A stretch of 64,000 nucleotides of DNA from an uncultured Bacteroides sp. (GTDB taxonomy: Bacteria; Bacteroidota; Bacteroidia; Bacteroidales; Bacteroidaceae), in contig NZ_OY782578.1 in NCBI RefSeq assembly GCF_963677945.1, positions 2,075,258 to 2,139,257 of the forward strand, in the 5' to 3' direction. Position numbers and translations under genes: made by a program. Positions 59,656 through 64,000 of this stretch are shown here, piece after piece. Each line of letters starts with the position of its first letter. Position 1 is the stretch's first letter. The notes under the pieces are model-generated. The model did no database searches and was not told the origin of the DNA. It saw nothing but the letters and a program-made list of their open reading frames with translations.

Positions 59656-60048
59656 TTAGTGAGAAGTAGCTAAAAGAATCAGAGAAGCAACACCCAGGAT
59701 TGTACCTACTGTCTTTGCATCGCTATTACCGTGGTGGTGTCTGCGTTCATAGCATCTGTCGTCTCTGTCACGGCAGTCTCTGTTTCTATAATCTCTGTCT
59801 CTGTATTCACGACCTTCGTAGCGATTGTCATTATCGTAGTAGTCGCGGTTATCGCGATTGTTGTACTCGTTGTACTCTACGTAAACTTTCTTGTTATTTC
59901 CACGATCGTGATTTCTGTAATTCGCGTATGCTTCAATACTTATTTCTCTGCAATTACCATTGTTATGTTTGCCCTTATTTGAAGCCATGCTCACTGAACT
60001 CATTGTAACCATCATGATGGCAACCAATGTTAATATAATCTTTTTCAT
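59656..60048 (-). CDS. Small secreted charged low-complexity protein
   Basis: 130 residues. Signal peptide MKKIILTLVAIMMVTMSSV ending near SMAS. The middle (residues about 45-105) is very rich in Arg, Asp, Tyr and Asn with repeats like YRDRDYRNRD and RDRDDRCYERRHHHG. The C-terminus is one hydrophobic segment (KTVGTILGVASLILLATSH) that may be a membrane anchor or glycine-zipper. No family recognised. Its promoter region carries the conserved element also found at 50112, and the LytTR operon lies next to it on the other strand. Confidence 0.78.
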   Translation of the reverse strand: MKKIILTLVAIMMVTMSSVSMASNKGKHNNGNCREISIEAYANYRNHDRGNNKKVYVEYNEYNNRDNRDYYDNDNRYEGREYRDRDYRNRDCRDRDDRCYERRHHHGNSDAKTVGTILGVASLILLATSH

Positions 60049-60095
60049 AACAACAAGTTTTTAATTGTTAATACCTTTGTTTCTTTGTTATGCAT

Positions 60096-60160
60096 CAAAA
60101 GTAGGGTGAGAATATTCCCCCATCCAGCAATATTCCCCATTCTTTGATAGGGATTTCCCT
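60096..60160 (-). promoter_or_regulatory. Conserved promoter element 2, minus strand
   Basis: The -7 box TACTTTTG (60103-60096) lies 48 bases before the start of the small charged protein. Upstream are GGGGG (60121-60117) and AATGGGG, then CTATCAAAGAATGGGG at 60150-60135 and AGGGAAATCCCTATC. Spacings equal those at 50112-50176 and no -33 TTTG is present, which suggests activation by a bound regulator. Confidence 0.68.
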
Positions 60161-60168
60161 AAAAGAAT

Positions 60169-60207
60169 AAAAAGGCTGTAAAAAGCAGCTTTATTGAAGC
60201 CTTTTTT
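60169..60207. terminator. Bidirectional terminator-like hairpin
   Basis: AAAAAGGCT (60169-60177) pairs with AGCCTTTTT (60198-60206) with a T run. No gene needs it on the plus strand; it may end a minus-strand transcript. Confidence 0.6.
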
Positions 60208-60421
60208 ATATAAAAATGAGGGCTAAATTCGGGAAAATCTATTGATGGAAAGTAAATGCAGAAAGCTTGGTGAATCATTTTAATCCATTGGTCTATGGAT
60301 TTATTTTATTGGTGAATAAAGTTGGGACTATTGCCCAATAAAACAGCAGAGGATAATCAATAAGAGAATGAAGTCTTTGAGAAGTAATATAGATATAAAT
60401 GTCTGGTCATTTCTGCTAAAC

Positions 60422-60461
60422 AGACTTGAGATTTCACCTAAAGCTTCAAGTCTCTTTTTTT
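60422..60461 (+). terminator. Terminator-like hairpin without an assigned gene
   Basis: AGACTTGA (60422-60429) pairs with TCAAGTCT (60446-60453), followed by CTTTTTTT. It points to the plus strand, where the only preceding stretch (60208-60421) has no ORF over a few codons, so a small RNA could end here. Confidence 0.55.
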
Positions 60462-60484
60462 ATATAATAAGATAAAGAGTTTTC

Positions 60485-60595
60485 AACCCTCACTCCCTCA
60501 CTTTTTTACATAATAAGCTAAATAATAAGTAATTATAGGGTGATGGATTGGTTTTTAACCATCACTGAACCATCACCAAATGGCTGAACCCTCAC
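60485..60595. repeat. Cluster of AACC(A/C)TCAC words
   Basis: AACCCTCAC at 60485 and 60587, AACCATCAC at 60557 and 60568 and CCCTCAC at 60495; the inverse GGTGATGG is at 60539 and GTGAGGG near 60710. Several are 10-11 bases apart (one helical turn). Function unknown. Nothing else is recognised in the 764-base gap besides the listed elements. Confidence 0.5.
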
Positions 60596-60747
60596 CTTTT
60601 TAAGCGCAATCAGTAGATTTCGGGCTTAATTTGTCTTGAGTAACAATCTTACGTTGAAATTGATTCTTTTTGGATAAAAACGACTTTAAAAAGTGTGGGA
60701 TGACCCCAAAAAGTGAGGGATATTATTACAAATGAGACCTTAGTAGG

Positions 60748-60787
60748 CAAAAAAAGAAAAGGGTCACTTCAAAGAAGAAGCAACCCC
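60748..60787 (-). terminator. Terminator of the S41 protease gene
   Basis: On the minus strand GGGGTTGCTTC (60787-60777) pairs with GAAGTGACCC (60770-60761) with two mismatches, followed by CTTTTCTTTTTTT. It lies 26 bases after the stop codon. Confidence 0.72.
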
Positions 60788-60812
60788 AGTCTTATAATGT
60801 TAAGGAAAACCC

Positions 60813-63800
60813 TTATTTATTCTTTTTGCTCTTGTCCGGGAAAGCTGGGATAGCAGGAATATCCTTTCTTTCTGTCTTAAGCTTATCTAAGGCAACCTCA
60901 ATTGCTTTGTTCAGCTGTTGGTCTTCGCCCATATATTCCTTGTAGGCGTCGTTTTCCAGTTCAATGTTTGGTTCCACACCTCTACCTTCAATAATGAAGC
61001 CACTGCCATCGGCAGCAAAAGGAGCGTAAGATGGAGTTACAATAGAACCGCCATCCACAACTGGAACTGTGCCACTGTAACCAACTACACCTCCCCAGGT
61101 TCGTTTACCAATTACGGTACCAAGGTTATTGAACTTGAAACGGTAAGGGAAGAGGTCGCCATCAGATGCTGAATATTCATTGATAAGCAATACCTTTGGT
61201 CCCATAAATGTTCCAACCGGATTCACAGAACCTTCCTTCTGATTGGTATGCATTGTGAAGAAAGTAGGAGTACGCATCAGTCTTTCAATAATCATAGGAG
61301 ATACGTTTCCACCACCGTTACCACGATCGTCAATGATCAGCGCTTTCTTCATTAGTTGAGGATAGTAATGTTTCACAAACTCGTTCAGTCCTTCAACACC
61401 CATATCCGGAATATGGATATAACCAACTTCACCATTGGTAGCTTCGTTCACCTTGCGTGTGTTGTTCTCTACCCAGTTATAGTAATTAAGTTTAGAAACA
61501 TCACTCAGTGGAGTAACCAACACTTTGCGTGCTCCTTTTTCGGAAGCAACTGTGTTTACGGTTAGTTCTACTGTCTTTCCAGCCTGACCAATCAATAACT
61601 CCTGTGGGTCTTGTACTTCATTGAGCAGTTTACCGTTGATGGCAATAATGAAATCGCCCTTCTTTACATCTACTCCCGGCATGGTTAGCGGATTGCGAGT
61701 CGATTTGTCCCAGTTGGCACCTTCGGTAACAGAAGCTACCTGGAAGAAACCTGAGGCATCTTTCGTGAAGCTGGCTCCAAGAAGTCCCATAGGTATGCGG
61801 GTAGGAGTAGGATGCTCGCCATTCTGAGAATAAGCATGACCAATGCTCAGCTCGCCAATCATTTCACCTAAAATGTAAGTCAGGTCGGTACGATGGTTTA
61901 CGTATGGAATAAGAACCTTGTATTTGTTGTAAACTTCGTTCCAGTCTACACCATGCATATTCTTAGCATAGAAGAAATCGCGCATCTGTCTCCAGCTTTC
62001 ATTGTATATCTGCATCCATTCCTGATGGTAATCAACCAGTTTCTTCATGTCTCCCAGGCTGATAGGTTCGCTGATGTTCACAGCAGATGTAGGAACATCT
62101 ATTACTTGCATCTTCTGGTCTTTAACAGCCAAAGCTTTCTTGTATCCGCTTCCGAAAACAATATATGCACCCAAATCTGTTTCGCTCTTCTTGTCAAGGT
62201 CGTACATCACACAACTTCCTCCGCGTTGGTAGTAAACCTTTTGCCCTACCATGTGCAGACTTCTGTAATTACCAGCCTGAACAGGTAGTTCAACTACGCG
62301 ACTTTCTATATTATCGAAGTTGTATACCAAAGATTCTTCCTTTACAGGAGCTTTCTTTTTCCCTTTGCTCTCTTTTGCAGGAGCAGCTTCTTTAGGCGCC
62401 GCAGTAGGATTAACCATATCATTAACCGGAGCAAATGGTATTTTTGCATCCTTGGTTAAAGGAAGAATGTAAACTTTGCCCATGTTGTTGTATGCATGGT
62501 TCCATTCTGTTTGACTGTAGGTTGGATTAAATGTACGTGCCGATTCGAAGATCAGGTATTTGCCATCCGAACTGAAATTAGGAGAGTCGGAATCATACCA
62601 TCCGTCGGTAATGATGTGTTTTGCTCCCGTAGCTACTTCGTAAACAATGATATTACTCATCGTTTTTTCCGGACGGGTATAGGTAATGAAACGACTATCG
62701 GGCGACCAGTTGAAGTCGTTAAACAAATAGACTCCTGATTCCTCAACAATCGTTGTCTTTCCGGAAGCTAAATCGGTAATGTTGAGTGTATTCTTCTTAT
62801 CGCTCCAAAGAATCTTTTTAGAATCAGGCGACCATGAATAGTCAATAATATAAGTCTTGATATCTTTGGTTGCCACACTTTCTTCTCCTGTTACAGCATT
62901 ACGCACATAGATACGGAACTCTCCGTCTTTGTCCGATACATAAGAAATGTATTTGCCGTCGGGCGACCAAAGTCCATTCTGGTCGTTAGCATCAGAAGAG
63001 TTAGTTAGATTGTAGGTAATACCCTCTTTTCCAGGAAGTGAGAATATATCTCCACGACCGGTAAGAATAACTCGTTCTCCATTTGGAGAGATAGCGTAAG
63101 AAGAAAGCTGAGTACTTACATCCTTCCATTCCGGACGGGAATATTCCTGATCGTTATTGATGTTGACTGTTACCTTGTTGGCTGTTTTACTCTTAGTGTC
63201 GAACAAGTAGATGTAACCACCATACTCGTAAACAATCTGGTCGCCACCAATGCTAGGGAACTTTATATCATAATCCTTATAGAAAGTAAGCTGTTTGGTT
63301 TGCTGGGTGGAGATTTGATAAACATAAAGGTTCATCACATCATCACGGTCGGAAGTGAAGTAAATCTCATCTCCGTTCTGGCCCCACATAGGGAAAATGT
63401 CTTGTCGTACATTGTTAGTGATTTTCTTTGATTCCTTGGTTTTGAAATCGAAGATACGGATATCATCGGCCATACCTCCCTGATAACGTTTCCAGGTACG
63501 GAATTCACGGAATACATAGTTGTATGCCAGTTGTTTCCCGTCCGGTGAATAAGTTGAGAACCCACCGTTTTTCAATGGAATCTCTGTAGGAATACCACCG
63601 TTTGCCGGAATGGTAAGCAGCTGACCGGTGAAGTCATTGAATGTATTCTGACGAGAACGGAACAAAATGCTCTTTCCGTCTCGGGTCCAGTCCAGTACAA
63701 TATTATTTGGCCCCATGCGGTCGCCAAGATCATCACGACCCAGAGTGGCGGTATATGTCAGTCGTTTAGGTTCTCCGCCTTCAGCAGGCATAATAAACAC

Positions 63801-64000
63801 TTCCGTATTTCCGTCATACTGTCCGGTGAAAGCAATTTGTTTGCCGTCCGGAGAGAAGTGAGGAAACATCTCATAACCAATGTTCGAGGTAAGTTTACGT
63901 GCTGTACCTCCCGACTTATTCACAGAGTAAAGGTCGCCTGCATACGAGAAAACGATCTTATCGCCATGAATGTTGGGAAATCTCAGCAGTCGGCCTTCGT
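60813..64000 (-). CDS. Tricorn-like S41 protease with beta-propeller, N-terminus outside the window
   Basis: The frame is open to the window edge and gives 1062 visible residues; the part before the ATG at 63923 continues in frame (EGRLLRFPNIHGDKIVFSY), so the true start is beyond 64000. Order: TolB/WD40-like propeller repeats (FSPDGKQIAFTG, WSPDGKYISYVSD, WSPDSKKILWSD) over about the first 500 residues, a charged Ala/Lys-rich linker with EAAPAKESKGKKKAP, a helical C1 region, a PDZ domain (VKKGDFIIAINGKLL) and the S41 domain with the nucleophile Ser in NEYSASDGDLFP. The family cleaves peptides, periplasmic or cytoplasmic depending on the missing signal. Confidence 0.93.
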   Translation of the reverse strand, partial: EGRLLRFPNIHGDKIVFSYAGDLYSVNKSGGTARKLTSNIGYEMFPHFSPDGKQIAFTGQYDGNTEVFIMPAEGGEPKRLTYTATLGRDDLGDRMGPNNIVLDWTRDGKSILFRSRQNTFNDFTGQLLTIPANGGIPTEIPLKNGGFSTYSPDGKQLAYNYVFREFRTWKRYQGGMADDIRIFDFKTKESKKITNNVRQDIFPMWGQNGDEIYFTSDRDDVMNLYVYQISTQQTKQLTFYKDYDIKFPSIGGDQIVYEYGGYIYLFDTKSKTANKVTVNINNDQEYSRPEWKDVSTQLSSYAISPNGERVILTGRGDIFSLPGKEGITYNLTNSSDANDQNGLWSPDGKYISYVSDKDGEFRIYVRNAVTGEESVATKDIKTYIIDYSWSPDSKKILWSDKKNTLNITDLASGKTTIVEESGVYLFNDFNWSPDSRFITYTRPEKTMSNIIVYEVATGAKHIITDGWYDSDSPNFSSDGKYLIFESARTFNPTYSQTEWNHAYNNMGKVYILPLTKDAKIPFAPVNDMVNPTAAPKEAAPAKESKGKKKAPVKEESLVYNFDNIESRVVELPVQAGNYRSLHMVGQKVYYQRGGSCVMYDLDKKSETDLGAYIVFGSGYKKALAVKDQKMQVIDVPTSAVNISEPISLGDMKKLVDYHQEWMQIYNESWRQMRDFFYAKNMHGVDWNEVYNKYKVLIPYVNHRTDLTYILGEMIGELSIGHAYSQNGEHPTPTRIPMGLLGASFTKDASGFFQVASVTEGANWDKSTRNPLTMPGVDVKKGDFIIAINGKLLNEVQDPQELLIGQAGKTVELTVNTVASEKGARKVLVTPLSDVSKLNYYNWVENNTRKVNEATNGEVGYIHIPDMGVEGLNEFVKHYYPQLMKKALIIDDRGNGGGNVSPMIIERLMRTPTFFTMHTNQKEGSVNPVGTFMGPKVLLINEYSASDGDLFPYRFKFNNLGTVIGKRTWGGVVGYSGTVPVVDGGSIVTPSYAPFAADGSGFIIEGRGVEPNIELENDAYKEYMGEDQQLNKAIEVALDKLKTERKDIPAIPAFPDKSKKNK

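Noticed and set aside
59700..60008. Plus-strand frames of 83-102 codons, rich in Cys, His or Val
   Set aside because: They are the mirror of the low-complexity Arg/Asp/Tyr gene on the minus strand, which has a signal peptide and promoter.

Overview
The window is a contiguous piece of a Bacteroidales chromosome, most likely Bacteroides in the broad sense. The evidence is the 16S and 23S sequence, two SusC/SusD pairs, Bacteroides-type promoters (a TTTG box about 20 bases before TAnnTTTG) in front of several genes, Bacteroidetes-only families (DUF3276, DUF5606, DUF3836, DUF5916) and low G+C. The species cannot be fixed by reading alone.

Layout. 1-15732: the distal part of a polysaccharide utilization locus, with two SusC/SusD pairs, a lipoprotein with an F5/8-type C domain, two GH16 endo-glycanases (one surface lipoprotein, one secreted), a GH43 enzyme and a GH2 enzyme. 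The enzyme mix fits a beta-1,3-linked backbone, either type II arabinogalactan or laminarin. 16127-24496: housekeeping and metabolic genes (pepT-gcvT, a Kef-type antiporter, a HIT protein, a CE12-like esterase, a beta carbonic anhydrase, an Fpg/Nei-like glycosylase). 24505-30301: a core block, with rplY-pth-S4 protein and DUF3276 on the minus strand and nusB-yajC-ybbR-coaE and DUF5606 on the plus strand. 30960-35031: a membrane protein with a winged-helix partner, an ABC-F ATPase with a long leader, a zinc-ribbon protein and a flavin-binding split-barrel protein. 35227-40730: a complete rRNA operon (two tandem promoters, 16S, tRNA-Ile, tRNA-Ala, 23S, 5S, terminator). 40850-49942: a Kdp potassium-uptake locus in which an NtrC-type response regulator, tiny genes, kdpA, kdpB, kdpC, a kdpD sensor domain broken by a one-base frameshift and a separate histidine kinase follow one another. 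50433-60048: two small secreted proteins, a PHP phosphatase, an isochorismatase-type hydrolase, a SusA-like GH13 enzyme with a DUF5916 outer-membrane protein, a LytS/LytTR two-component pair and a small charged secreted protein. 60813-64000: the 3' part of a tricorn-like S41 protease that runs off the window.

The least expected material is between genes. Two separate arrays (15761-15862 and 30657-30735) carry 10-base palindromic words on an exact 23-base register, with different words in each. A 68-base tandem repeat lies at 21475-21777. A family of hairpin repeats sharing the word ATCCTGC occurs at four places in the last 15 kb, and one copy supplies the C-terminus and stop codon of the LytTR regulator. 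Two distant sites, about 50.1 kb and 60.1 kb, share a conserved promoter architecture with identical internal spacing, one of them in front of the small charged secreted protein next to the LytTR pair. No CRISPR array, prophage, integrase or intact insertion sequence was recognised.
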